DNA from: Glycomyces paridis
GTDB taxonomy: Bacteria > Actinomycetota > Actinomycetes > Mycobacteriales > Micromonosporaceae
Reading direction: 5' to 3'
Length of the DNA stretch: 64,000 nt
NCBI RefSeq assembly: GCF_004912155.1
Contig: NZ_STGX01000016.1
Coordinates: 81,199 to 145,198 of the forward strand
A program made the translations under genes and the position numbers. Positions 25,225 to 31,760 of the stretch are shown piece by piece. Positions within the stretch are counted from its first letter, which is position 1; each line of letters starts with the position of its first letter. The notes beneath the pieces were generated by a model. It was not told the origin of the DNA. It saw only the letters and a program-made list of their open reading frames with translations, and did not search any database.

Positions 25225-25464
25225 ATGACCCAGATCCTCAGCCTCGTCCAGAGGCTCCTCACCCTCATCCCCAAGAAGTGGCGCGGCACCGTGTTCGCCG
25301 TGTCCGTACTCGCCCTGGTCGCGTTCGCGGTCCTCGACGCCTACAACGTCGGCCCGGTCGACGGCTGGATCGCCCACGCCGCGAGGGTCGCGGGCATCGC
25401 CGCCGGCGTCATCGCGCTGGCGAACCTCCGCGACCCCGGCGAGGGCGATCCCGACGACAAGTAG
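25225..25464 (+). CDS. Holin-like membrane protein
   Basis: A 79-residue protein with AGGAG before its ATG. Two hydrophobic segments (about residues 20-40 and 48-66) are preceded by a basic PKKWRG and followed by an acidic tail. Size, topology and position as the last gene of the lysis cassette suit a holin that times membrane pore formation. It is followed by the operon terminator. Confidence 0.7.
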   Translation: MTQILSLVQRLLTLIPKKWRGTVFAVSVLALVAFAVLDAYNVGPVDGWIAHAARVAGIAAGVIALANLRDPGEGDPDDK

Positions 25465-25480
25465 TCCCGAGCACGAGTTC

Positions 25481-25510
25481 GCCCCGCCCCGCAGTGATGC
25501 GGGGTGGGGC
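25481..25510. terminator. Bidirectional terminator ending the late operon
   Basis: A 13-bp stem with one G-T pair (25481-25493 with 25498-25510, loop GTGA). It lies between the rightward holin gene and the leftward regulator ending at 25511, so it can stop transcripts from both sides. Confidence 0.85.
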
Positions 25511-25666
25511 CTATCGCTGCGCCCGCTCCTGCTCGGCGAGGTACCGCTCCAGCGCGAGCATCACCAGGCCCGAGGTCGGCATCCGCCGCTCGCGTGCGTA
25601 CGCCTCGGCGCGCCGCCACAGCTCCAGGTCGTCGGCCCTGATGTAGATCGACACTTGCTTGCCCAC
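25511..25666 (-). CDS. Ribbon-helix-helix regulator A
   Basis: A 51-residue protein, start chosen at the GTG ending at 25666 because AGGGG precedes it by about eight bases; another GTG lies nine bases upstream. It has the RHH pattern: a short strand GKQVSIYIR, then two helices DLELWRRAEAYARERRM and SGLVMLALERYLAEQ. It is nearly identical over residues 1-48 to regulator B at 28425. It probably binds the tandem CCKGTACAGG palindromes just upstream and represses itself and the divergent small gene. Confidence 0.8.
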   Translation of the reverse strand: MGKQVSIYIRADDLELWRRAEAYARERRMPTSGLVMLALERYLAEQERAQR

Positions 25667-25691
25667 GTCACTCACCCCTGACACGATGATG

Positions 25692-25732
25692 CCGGTACAG
25701 GCCTGTACAGGTCCGAGGATTCGCGATATCGT
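25692..25732. promoter_or_regulatory. Tandem RHH operator and divergent promoter, locus A
   Basis: Two adjoining 10-bp palindromes, CCGGTACAGG (25692-25701) and CCTGTACAGG (25702-25711). A rightward promoter overlaps them: TGTACA (25704-25709), 17 bases, then TATCGT (25727-25732). The GTG of the divergent peptide gene follows seven bases later, suggesting a leaderless message. Repressor bound here would cover the -35 box. Locus B at 28624 has the same layout. Confidence 0.78.
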
Positions 25733-25738
25733 CCACAC

Positions 25739-25876
25739 GTGAATATCGCTCAGACCGAGGAGACCTGCGGGTTCTGCGAGGACGAGGAATGCGTCTGCGA
25801 CCTGCCCGACACCCCCGAGCACGTGTGCGGGATCTGTATGCACTCGGACGTGCCCTGCATCGACGAGGACTTCTAG
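25739..25876 (+). CDS. Cys-rich 45-residue peptide
   Basis: An acidic peptide with seven Cys residues: CGFC, then CVC, CGIC, and a final single Cys. The pairs could bind zinc or iron. It starts at a GTG placed about seven bases after the -10 box, so it is likely leaderless. It is followed by a strong terminator, so it forms a one-gene unit under control of the divergent RHH regulator A. No family recognised. Confidence 0.6.
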   Translation: MNIAQTEETCGFCEDEECVCDLPDTPEHVCGICMHSDVPCIDEDF

Positions 25877-25884
25877 ACGTACTG

Positions 25885-25920
25885 ACGCCCCCACCTGCCT
25901 CGCGGCGGGTGGGGGCGTTT
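25885..25920 (+). terminator. Terminator after the Cys-rich peptide gene
   Basis: ACGCCCCCACC (25885-25895) pairs perfectly with GGTGGGGGCGT (25908-25918), then TT and CGTT follow. It begins eight bases after the stop at 25876. Confidence 0.82.
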
Positions 25921-25958
25921 CGTTGTGTCTCAGGCGCGTGAGCGTCGGTCGGCGGTGG

Positions 25959-25980
25959 CGCCGGAGGTTCGCCTCCGGCG
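25959..25980 (-). terminator. Terminator of the leftward gene at 26022
   Basis: A perfect 9-bp stem, CGCCGGAGG with CCTCCGGCG, around a TTCG tetraloop (CGAA on the minus strand). It lies about 40 bases beyond the stop of the leftward gene. Confidence 0.7.
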
Positions 25981-26021
25981 AGGATCGCAACCGATCCGTG
26001 GTCTCCCCGGGGTCCTGGTGG

Positions 26022-26252
26022 CTACTGGTCGACGGCGGTGGCGTGGAGGTCTTCGGTGAGCTCGAGCTCGGCGGTCCCGGCAGAGTCCAGGGCGCCGCGG
26101 TCTTGCGCGCCGTAGAGCACGGACCGGTAGGCGAGTGCGGCGGCGCGGGCGGCGTCGAGGGCGTCGGCGTGCCGTTCGGCAAGCGCCTCGTAGTCGGCGG
26201 CGATCTGGTCGCGCTCAGCCTGGATGCGCTCGATGAGCTGGTCGTACTGCAT
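26022..26252 (-). CDS. Hypothetical helical phage protein
   Basis: A 76-residue Ala-rich protein, coiled coil for most of its length. The start at 26252 is supported by GAGGAG seven bases before it. It lies downstream of the RHH-containing gene at 26302, separated by a hairpin, so expression may be lowered by partial termination. No family recognised. Confidence 0.6.
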   Translation of the reverse strand: MQYDQLIERIQAERDQIAADYEALAERHADALDAARAAALAYRSVLYGAQDRGALDSAGTAELELTEDLHATAVDQ

Positions 26253-26273
26253 GGGGGCGTCTCCTCAGGTGGT

Positions 26274-26295
26274 GGGCCCCGGTTGTCCGGGGCCC
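26274..26295 (-). terminator. Hairpin between leftward genes
   Basis: GGGCCCCGG (26274-26282) and CCGGGGCCC (26287-26295) form a perfect 9-bp stem with a four-base loop. It lies between two genes of the same direction and may attenuate the downstream one. Confidence 0.6.
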
Positions 26296-26301
26296 TGTCG
26301 G

Positions 26302-26823
26302 TTAGTCGGTGTAGGTGCCGGAGGGGATGAGCCCAGCCTGGCCGAGCTGGTCCACGATGTCGCCCTCCCAGCCGCACTCCATCCAGACCGGGCCGTCGGC
26401 CTCGGTCCAGCCCTCGCAGGCCGCCACGATCGCGTCCCGGTAGACCTGGCGGGCCTCCTCCTCCGATCCGCACACCTGGTAGACCTGGGAGTCGATGTCG
26501 CCGGTGTCGCGGTGGTACAGCCACACGCCTCGGATCAGCTTGTAGCAGTGGGTCCAGTGCTCGCCGCGCCCCTCGAACTCGCCGCCTTCGCCGCCGTCTC
26601 CGTCGCCGGCGACGTACTCCCACAGGTCCTCGGCGGTTTCGGCCTCCGGGAAAACATCCTCGATGGCGCGGCGCTGGAGGGACTCGGCCACGGCGCCGGC
26701 GTTGCCGATGGCGAGGGCCTGGGTGATGAGGTGGGCGGCGGCCTCGTCGCGGTCGATGCCCTGGGCGGCGGCGTAGGTGTCGAGGGAGGCGGTGAGTTCG
26801 GCGGGGAGGTTGATGCTGCTCAT
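26302..26823 (-). CDS. RHH-type regulator with C-terminal acidic domain
   Basis: A 173-residue protein starting at ATG (26823). Residues 1-45 look like a ribbon-helix-helix domain (SSINLPAELTASLDTYAAAQ then a second helix). Residues 80-173 form a separate acidic domain with Trp- and Cys-containing strands (HWTHCYKLIRGVWLYH), which I do not recognise. No strong ribosome site is seen. It faces a divergent HTH gene, and the 52 bases between hold two palindromes that are probably its operators. Confidence 0.65.
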   Translation of the reverse strand: MSSINLPAELTASLDTYAAAQGIDRDEAAAHLITQALAIGNAGAVAESLQRRAIEDVFPEAETAEDLWEYVAGDGDGGEGGEFEGRGEHWTHCYKLIRGVWLYHRDTGDIDSQVYQVCGSEEEARQVYRDAIVAACEGWTEADGPVWMECGWEGDIVDQLGQAGLIPSGTYTD

Positions 26824-26834
26824 GCCATCAATAT

Positions 26835-26872
26835 TACAGGGTACCCTGTAGGTGTCAATAGGGTACCCTGTA
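26835..26872. promoter_or_regulatory. Paired palindromic operators between divergent regulators
   Basis: Site 1 is a perfect 16-bp palindrome TACAGGGTACCCTGTA (26835-26850). Site 2 shares the AGGGTACCCTGTA half and core (26860-26872). The centres are 22 bp apart, two helix turns, which suits cooperative binding on one DNA face. It fills almost the whole gap between the two divergent starts at 26823 and 26876. Confidence 0.8.
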
Positions 26873-26875
26873 AAA

Positions 26876-27103
26876 ATGAGCGACAACTTCGAACGCCTCC
26901 CCCTTGCCGAGGCCGACCAGCAGTACCGCGCCGCAATCGAAACACACCGCACCGCCATGTCCACGCTCGGCAAGGCCCGCGCCTCCCGCATCGCCGCAGA
27001 GGTCGCCGCCCGTGGCCGCACAGGCGTCGCCGAGGTCGCCGCCGAGCTCGGGCTCTCCGAGTCCGCCGTCCGCCGCCTCCTCGTCGAGGCACGCAAGACC
27101 TAG
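26876..27103 (+). CDS. Small helix-turn-helix protein
   Basis: A 75-residue protein starting at ATG 26876, five A residues after the operator, with no visible ribosome site (possibly leaderless). The C-terminal third holds a classic HTH (GVAEVAAELGLSESAVRRLL, residues about 50-69). The N-terminal half is a helix that could dimerise. It opposes the RHH gene and may be the Cro-like partner of a control switch. It converges with and overlaps the end of the leftward gene at 27100 by four bases. Confidence 0.68.
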   Translation: MSDNFERLPLAEADQQYRAAIETHRTAMSTLGKARASRIAAEVAARGRTGVAEVAAELGLSESAVRRLLVEARKT

Positions 27104-27258
27104 TCCCCCCGGCACACCCAGCACGTCTCCCAGTCCTCCGGCGGCGTCGACTCCTCCAGCCAGGACACGTCCCCGAGGTCGGTGACCGCGACAACCCCGA
27201 GGCCGCCGCAGTCCACGCAGTCCTCCGAACCGGGTCGCGGGGGTGGGCGCCAGTCCAT
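27100..27258 (-). CDS. Small Cys-knuckle protein
   Basis: A 52-residue protein with CVDCGG near residue 15 and CWVC at the end, four Cys that could form one zinc site. Its ATG overlaps the upstream stop (ATGA), so it is translated with the PPC-like gene. Function unknown. Confidence 0.6.
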   Translation of the reverse strand: MDWRPPPRPGSEDCVDCGGLGVVAVTDLGDVSWLEESTPPEDWETCWVCRGD

Positions 27259-27620
27259 CACGGGGCCTCCGGCGCCCGCTCGACCTCGGTCACGTAGGCG
27301 TGCACGAAGAAGGTCTCGATGTGGGCTGCGTGGAGGTGGCCGGCCACTGCCACGTCCCCCTCGATCCCGCACGTGACGTGCAGGTGCAGCGGCGCCACCT
27401 CGATCGTCGGCCGCCACTCGCCCGTTCCGGTCAGTTCACCGGGCTGGGAGTAGGTGGTCTCGATGTCCTTCAGGACGTCGTCGGCCGCCATGTTCGAGAT
27501 GGTGAACCGGTCAACCCCGCCGACCAGGGTGATCCCCGCGTCCTTGACGCCGCGGCGGGACAGCTCCCGGGTCAGCTCCTCCACCAGCTCCCCGCCGGTG
27601 ATCTCAATCCGAAACGTCAC
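27258..27620 (-). CDS. PPC/DUF296-domain protein
   Basis: A 120-residue protein from a GTG inside the end of the Xre gene. The pattern fits the PPC (DUF296) fold: RGVKDAGITLVGGV near residue 25, then LHLHV near residue 78 and AVAGHLHAAHIETFF near 90, the His-containing region that binds metal in archaeal members. Members occur alone or with AT-hook DNA-binding parts; here no such extension is visible. Finding one in a prophage control operon is unusual. The middle gene of a three-gene leftward operon. Confidence 0.62.
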   Translation of the reverse strand: MTFRIEITGGELVEELTRELSRRGVKDAGITLVGGVDRFTISNMAADDVLKDIETTYSQPGELTGTGEWRPTIEVAPLHLHVTCGIEGDVAVAGHLHAAHIETFFVHAYVTEVERAPEAP

Positions 27621-28335
27621 GTAGTGCTCCTGTCATCGCGAGGGCCATGGCCCTGAGTACCTCTCTGGACTGCTCGGTGCGCATCGCCTGCGCGATCGCG
27701 CCCGAGTGCTCGGTGTCGGCCAGCAGCCACGCCGCGCACCACCTGGCGCCCGCGTCCGCGCCGTTAGACAGCTCGCCCACCATCGCTGTGGGGTCGGCGC
27801 CGACCCTGGCGGTGACGGCCTGGAGGTACAGCTCCCGCGCATCGGGGTCCCGCCCGAGTGCCAGGGCGACGTCGTCGGCGAGCTCCGGTGATCCCGTCTT
27901 GGCGAGGATGCCCGCGGCGTTCACCCTCAGGACCGGGTCGCTGCCGTCGTTGAGCCAGCCGAGGAGCTGCGCGACGCTCTTCGTCTCGCGGACGGCGAGG
28001 CGCTGGATCGCGTGGTCCACAGCGTGAGTCGTCTGCACCGTGGCTAGGGGCGCGTCGTCGCCGGCGGCGATCGTTGCATACATGTCGCGCGCCATGGAGG
28101 CCTCCCCGGTGGTGACGACGAGGGAGCCGAGAGAGATCGCGGCAGCGGCGAGGAGGTGGCGGCGGTGCATGGAGAGGGCTTTCTCGTAGGCGGCCATCAC
28201 GACCGGGCTGGCGGTCCGCCTGCCTACCTCGACGTTGTGGAGGTGGCCTCGGGAGACGTGCCCGATCGCGGCGACGTCGCCGAGCGACATCCCGGCGGCC
28301 ACCCTACTCTGCCGCAGCAGATCCCCGACGCCCAT
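27604..28335 (-). CDS. Xre-family regulator with HEAT-like C-terminus; candidate immunity repressor
   Basis: A 243-residue protein; I chose the ATG at 28335, preceded by a G-rich site, although the frame extends to 28368. Residues 3-60 are a Xre helix-turn-helix (LLRQSRVAAGMSLGDVAAI with GHVSRGHLHNVE as recognition part). A hydrophobic, Ala-rich segment follows at about 75-100. Residues 110-243 form repeated helix pairs of HEAT kind. It heads the operon with the PPC-like and Cys-knuckle genes, and a tandem repeat AGGTGAATAC lies just upstream. Its place in the control region suggests lysogeny control; that is inference. Confidence 0.7.
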   Translation of the reverse strand: MGVGDLLRQSRVAAGMSLGDVAAIGHVSRGHLHNVEVGRRTASPVVMAAYEKALSMHRRHLLAAAAISLGSLVVTTGEASMARDMYATIAAGDDAPLATVQTTHAVDHAIQRLAVRETKSVAQLLGWLNDGSDPVLRVNAAGILAKTGSPELADDVALALGRDPDARELYLQAVTARVGADPTAMVGELSNGADAGARWCAAWLLADTEHSGAIAQAMRTEQSREVLRAMALAMTGALRDVSD

Positions 28336-28346
28336 AGCCCGCCCCC

Positions 28347-28366
28347 AGGTGAATACAGGTGAATAC
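28347..28366. repeat. Tandem direct repeat AGGTGAATAC x2 upstream of the Xre gene
   Basis: Two exact head-to-tail copies (28347-28356, 28357-28366) just before the Xre start. Such tandem sites at one-turn spacing are typical operators. The flanking bases to 28424 show nothing else I recognise. Confidence 0.6.
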
Positions 28367-28424
28367 ACGCGCCGCCTTCACGCGGCGAGACGTGTGTCTC
28401 AGACTACAGACATGGGCGGGCAGG

Positions 28425-28595
28425 TCACGTCCCCGGTTTAGCGGGGTCGCTGGTCTCCTGCTCGGAGAGGTACTGCTCCAGCGCGAGCATCACGAGGCCG
28501 CTCGCCGGCATCCGCCGCTCGCGTGCGTACGCCTCGGCGCGCCGCCACAGGTCGAGGTCGGCCGCACGAATGTAAATAGACACTTGCTTGCCCAC
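28425..28595 (-). CDS. Ribbon-helix-helix regulator B
   Basis: A 56-residue paralogue of regulator A: the first 48 residues differ at only a few positions and the tail is extended by SDPAKPGT. Start chosen at the GTG ending 28595 by analogy with A. Its upstream region repeats the tandem operator of locus A. Both proteins may bind both sites. The duplication covers gene plus promoter but not the divergent gene. Confidence 0.8.
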   Translation of the reverse strand: MGKQVSIYIRAADLDLWRRAEAYARERRMPASGLVMLALEQYLSEQETSDPAKPGT

Positions 28596-28623
28596 TGGAT
28601 CGCTCACCTCTGACACGATCATG

Positions 28624-28664
28624 CCTGTACTGGCCTGTACAGGTCCGAGGATTCGCGATACCGT
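28624..28664. promoter_or_regulatory. Tandem RHH operator and divergent promoter, locus B
   Basis: CCTGTACTGG (28624-28633) and CCTGTACAGG (28634-28643) abut. The rightward promoter TGTACA (28636-28641), 17 bases, TACCGT (28659-28664) overlaps them. The stretch from 28634 to 28664 is almost identical to the one at locus A, showing a recent duplication or strong constraint. Confidence 0.78.
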
Positions 28665-28692
28665 CAGGACTCGCTCACAGAAAGGACCGGAC

Positions 28693-28977
28693 ATGGACCC
28701 GATCAGTCCACCCGTGCTGGCCCAACCACAGGCGCGGCTCCTCGCCCCTGGCGTCGTCTTCGCGTGGCGCGGCGAGCACATGGAGGCCGTCAGGGCCTCG
28801 GGCCTGTCCGGGCTCATCTGGGTCCTGCGCGGACGAGGTGACCGGCACCCGGTCGCGACCGTCTGCCGCGGCCAGATCACGACGACCGAGCACATGCCGC
28901 TCACGCCCGGCGAGGCCGCGAGCCTCCTCGACGCCGTCCAGGCCGTCGAGTTCCCGCCCAAACGAGCGATGCCGTGA
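28693..28977 (+). CDS. Hypothetical phage protein under RHH control
   Basis: A 94-residue protein with AAAGGA at 28681-28686. It is beta-rich in the middle (GVVFAWRGEHMEAV) and helical at the end. It is transcribed away from regulator B and overlaps the next gene (GTGA). Likely a lysogenic-state gene. No family recognised. Confidence 0.6.
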   Translation: MDPISPPVLAQPQARLLAPGVVFAWRGEHMEAVRASGLSGLIWVLRGRGDRHPVATVCRGQITTTEHMPLTPGEAASLLDAVQAVEFPPKRAMP

Positions 28978-29216
28978 GCGCCACCAGGGTGTACTTGCGC
29001 GAGAAGGGCGGCCCCGCAGTCCCGTACACGGCCCTGATCGGGCGGGAGGAGACCCTCGTCCGCTACCAGTCGGTCATCGACCCCGCGAGGCACTTCGACG
29101 TCGTGCGCGTCCCGCACCGCGGCGACCTGGAGTGGTTGGGCGAATGGCACCGCTCCTGGTCCGACGAGGCCCGGGACCGCTTCATCGCCGATGTTCGCGC
29201 GCTGCCCCACGACTGA
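28974..29216 (+). CDS. Hypothetical phage protein, last gene before the junction
   Basis: An 80-residue protein from GTG 28974 within the upstream stop. It begins with a strand pattern VYLREKGG and is rich in Arg, Trp and His (RVPHRGDLEWLGEWHRSW). It is the final phage-like frame; a strong terminator follows. Function unknown. Confidence 0.6.
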   Translation: MSATRVYLREKGGPAVPYTALIGREETLVRYQSVIDPARHFDVVRVPHRGDLEWLGEWHRSWSDEARDRFIADVRALPHD

Positions 29217-29223
29217 CCCCTTC

Positions 29224-29255
29224 GAGGGCCGCCGCTGCTCGACGCGGCGGCCCTC
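29224..29255 (+). terminator. Strong hairpin at the prophage end
   Basis: A perfect 12-bp stem (GAGGGCCGCCGC with GCGGCGGCCCTC) with an eight-base loop, eight bases after the last phage stop. Confidence 0.82.
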
Positions 29256-29628
29256 CCTCAGACGGCCGTACTGGAACTCGGCGGCCGCGTCTGCGCCCCG
29301 ATGGCGCAGGCACCCTCCCGGCCGGTCCCTGGCAGACCGGGCCGGTCGGGAGGTAACACGATCGGGTGACTATCAGCCCCGAAAACGATCTTGACCGGCT
29401 ACGACCAGGGAGAGACCTCTCCACGAACGCCCCGCTCCGGCGGGGCAGCGGCCCGGCGGAGACCTGGGGGTCAATCCGCCGGGCCGCCTCCCCCGTACGG
29501 CCGATACCCGCCAGGCCTGGCGGGGCGCACACTCGGTGTCTGGCCCCTCGGGGCTGGGACAGGGCCGCCGCCCGGCGCAATACGGGCGGCGGTTTGGCGT
29601 CTACCTGCGCCTTTAGATGCGGATCTAG
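29256..29628. other. Hairpin-rich non-coding stretch at the prophage right end
   Basis: No convincing gene is seen on either strand in about 370 bases. Three further near-perfect inverted repeats are present: 29429-29446 (7-bp stem), 29450-29485 (11-bp stem, 14-base loop) and 29565-29592 (10-bp stem followed by TTT). The last resembles a terminator. The rest may be an untranslated phage RNA or attachment-region sequence. Confidence 0.55.
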
Positions 29629-29645
29629 CTGACCCCGATCACGTT
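29615..29645. other. Probable right attachment junction (attR)
   Basis: Upstream of 29629 the sequence holds stops in the frame that becomes a clean membrane-protein frame from 29629 onward. Phage genes end at 29216. The crossover must lie close to this point, but the core sequence cannot be defined without the left end. Confidence 0.5.
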
Positions 29646-29820
29646 CGTGAAGAACCTGTTCGCCGACGTCAGCGGCCTGGCGTTCGAGGATTCGGGCGAC
29701 CCGACGACGTACTTCTGGATCCACCTGACGCTCGCCGTGGTCTCCTTCGGACTCGGCACGGCCATCGGCGTCATCGGTGCCCGGGGGCTGCTCGCGTTGC
29801 GCGCGAAGCGCGGCGAGTGA
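29629..29820 (+). pseudogene. Truncated 3' end of a host membrane-protein gene
   Basis: An open frame of 63 codons without a proper start or ribosome site, directly preceded by an in-frame TAG at 29626-29628. It contains an outside-type loop (VSGLAFEDSGDPTTYF), one transmembrane helix (HLTLAVVSFGLGTAIGVIGA) and an Arg/Lys tail. It is best read as the C-terminus of a host gene split by prophage integration. The family cannot be told from this end. Confidence 0.65.
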
Positions 29821-29843
29821 ATCCTGAAAGGACCGATCGACTC

Positions 29844-29972
29844 ATGTGCGACTCACGCCCGAGTCGGCAATCCGACCCGGTGTCAGGGGCCGGTCCGCAA
29901 GGCCCGGAACGGGCATGCGGCGCCGCAATCCGCTGGCAACCGGGCACGCGGAGTGGCAGGCTGACGCGATGA
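29844..29972 (+). CDS. Possible small leader ORF
   Basis: A 42-codon frame with GAAAGGA about 11 bases upstream, whose TGA overlaps the next gene's ATG (ATGA). Coupling is attractive, but the composition (Arg/Pro/Gly-rich) is weak as protein evidence. It could be merely a translated leader. Confidence 0.3.
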   Translation: MCDSRPSRQSDPVSGAGPQGPERACGAAIRWQPGTRSGRLTR

Positions 29973-30769
29973 CCGCACCGCTGACCCACACCGAGCACGG
30001 CGACGCGGCCGACGCGCGCGACGGCGAGATCCTGCGCACCGAGGCCGGGTCCGAAGTGCACGGCCTCGCCCTCCCCGGCACCGCCGACCACGACGAGCTC
30101 GGCGTGTTCGTCGAACCGCCCGAACGAGTGATCGGCATGGCCGGCGCCCTCGACCACTACGTGTGGCGGACCCGGCCCGAAGGCCACCGCTCGCAGCACG
30201 GCGACACCGACCTGGTCATGTACTCGCTGCGCAAGTACCTGCGCCTGGCGACGGCCGGGAACCCGACCGTGCTGCTCCCGCTGTTCGCCCCCGAGTCCTC
30301 GGTGCTGGCGTCGAGCGCGCTCGGCGGGGAGCTGCGCGGAATGGCCGGGACGTTCCTGACTCTGCGCGCGGTCGAGCGGTTCCTCGGCTACCTCGACGGG
30401 CAGGTGCAGCGGCTGGTGAACGACGACCCCAAGCTGCCGAACCGGCCGGAGCTGGTGGCCGCGTACGGATACGACGTCAAGTACGCCTCGCACGCGCTGC
30501 GACTCGGGCTCCAGGGATTGGAGATCGCCGAGCGCGGCACGCTGACGCTCCCGATGCCCGAGGCCGACCGCGAGCGAGTCCTGAACGTGAAGACCGGCGG
30601 CGTCGCCGACATGGGCGAAGTGCTCGCCGAGATCGCGAAGGTCCGCGCCGCGACGGCCGAGGCCGCGCAGTCGAACCCGGCGGGTCTGGCGGCGGAGCCC
30701 GACCTCGACCGGATCTCGGCGTGGTCGGTGGACGCGCACCGGCGGCACTGGGAGTTGCGGGGACTCTAG
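29969..30769 (+). CDS. Predicted nucleotidyltransferase (COG3541-like)
   Basis: A 266-residue protein. Near the N-terminus GSEVHGLALPGTADHDELGV (residues about 27-46) matches the Pol-beta-type nucleotidyltransferase pattern Gly-Ser ... Asp-x-Asp, with D41 and D43 area as metal ligands. The rest is helical with a His/Lys cluster near 170. Related proteins are predicted to move nucleotides to unknown targets. It is the first intact host gene after the junction and converges with the kinase-like gene, overlapping by four bases. Confidence 0.75.
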   Translation: MTAPLTHTEHGDAADARDGEILRTEAGSEVHGLALPGTADHDELGVFVEPPERVIGMAGALDHYVWRTRPEGHRSQHGDTDLVMYSLRKYLRLATAGNPTVLLPLFAPESSVLASSALGGELRGMAGTFLTLRAVERFLGYLDGQVQRLVNDDPKLPNRPELVAAYGYDVKYASHALRLGLQGLEIAERGTLTLPMPEADRERVLNVKTGGVADMGEVLAEIAKVRAATAEAAQSNPAGLAAEPDLDRISAWSVDAHRRHWELRGL

Positions 30770-31692
30770 GCCTCTTCGAGGAGGCGCATCCGCTCGGCGG
30801 CGTGGTCGCGGTGGCGGTCCTCGGGGGTGTCGGCGAGGTGGTCGGCGAAGCGCAGGAGGGCCCACGCCTTGACGCGTTCGGCGTCGGCGCCGAGCTCCTC
30901 GGCGACGGCCCGCAGGAGGGCGGTGCCGCTGTGCGGTCCGTTGAGCTGCTGCTCGAACAGGAAGTAGCCGCCGTCGAAGGCGCGTTCGGCGAGGTAGGGC
31001 TTGGGGTCGATGACGAGCCAGGGTTCGCGTTCGGCCGAGACGATGTTGCTCAGGTGGGTGTCGCGGTTGCCGATGCCGAGTTCGGGGCCGTCGTCGAGGG
31101 CGTCGCAGCGGTCCAGGGCCTCGCGCAGGCGGGCCGCGCCGAGGCGGCGGCGCGTCTCGGCGTCCGCGTCGGTGTAGTCGGCCCGCCAGCCGTCGAGCAT
31201 CTCTGTGGCACTGGGCAGTTCGGGGTAGCCCTCGGGGATCGCGGCGGGGCGCCAGAGGCGGCGGTAGAGGCCGCAGGCGATGCCGACGCGGCGCCAGGCC
31301 GACTCGGGGGTCTTGTGTCCGAAGAAGCGGGTCGACTTGAGACGGTTGCCGGGCAGTGCCAGCTCCATGAGCATCGCCCCGGTCTCGGGGTCGTACTCGT
31401 ACAGGCGCACCGCGCCGTCGCCGTCGTAGCAGCGCAGCGCGGTGGGCTCGGCCCGGTTCTCGCCGTCGCGGCAGGCGACCTTGAGGACGGCCCGCTCGCC
31501 GTCGGCGCGGCGAACCGGCACGACGTACGAGTGGCTGCCGCCGCCGTACGGGGGGCCGTCGAGGCGCAGCGACCACTGCCGGGCCAGGCTCCACACCGTC
31601 CGGGGGAGGTCGTCGAGCCACTCCTGCCCGGCGGGGCCGAACCAGGCGACCACGTCGCGCCTTACCGAGGAGGGAACCACACCGAATCGCAT
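30766..31692 (-). CDS. Aminoglycoside/hydroxyurea-resistance-type kinase
   Basis: A 308-residue protein with the layout of APH(6)/hydroxyurea phosphotransferases: a Lys-bearing strand ERAVLKVACRDGENRAE (about 66-82), the catalytic loop as GNRDTHLSNIV (about 204-214, where the family usually has GD.H..N), and the metal-binding VIDPKPYLAERAFD (about 225). These enzymes phosphorylate antibiotic hydroxyls, though many chromosomal members have unknown substrates. Start at ATG 31692; TACTGT five bases before it suggests a leaderless message. Alternative GTG at 31710. Confidence 0.8.
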   Translation of the reverse strand: MRFGVVPSSVRRDVVAWFGPAGQEWLDDLPRTVWSLARQWSLRLDGPPYGGGSHSYVVPVRRADGERAVLKVACRDGENRAEPTALRCYDGDGAVRLYEYDPETGAMLMELALPGNRLKSTRFFGHKTPESAWRRVGIACGLYRRLWRPAAIPEGYPELPSATEMLDGWRADYTDADAETRRRLGAARLREALDRCDALDDGPELGIGNRDTHLSNIVSAEREPWLVIDPKPYLAERAFDGGYFLFEQQLNGPHSGTALLRAVAEELGADAERVKAWALLRFADHLADTPEDRHRDHAAERMRLLEEA

Positions 31693-31760
31693 CGGTACAG
31701 TATCGAGCACTGCGGAATGCTCATGCCATCCGCATGCGCGGCAAGCGGTCGGAGCGGCTC

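Larger units (their letters stand above)
1..29630. mobile_element. Prophage, right-hand part (left end outside window)
   Basis: The stretch holds, in collinear order, terminase, portal, minor head, scaffold, capsid, connector, tail, tape-measure, tail-tip, lysis and repressor-type genes, the standard layout of a temperate siphovirus. A long tape measure (738 residues), a major tail protein and frameshifted tail chaperones indicate a long non-contractile tail. The right boundary is inferred from the loss of phage genes after 29216 and from a 5'-truncated host membrane-protein frame that resumes at 29629. No integrase, excisionase or replication gene is seen, so the left boundary lies outside. 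The structural frames are intact except one head-tail gene at 13417. Confidence 0.93.

Noticed and set aside
1..29630. Integrase gene within the visible prophage
   Set aside because: No tyrosine or serine recombinase motif was found in any frame of the region; it must be left of the window if present.
29182..29724. 180-codon minus-strand frame at the prophage junction
   Set aside because: Arg/Pro-rich, no ribosome site, and it crosses the junction and several hairpins.
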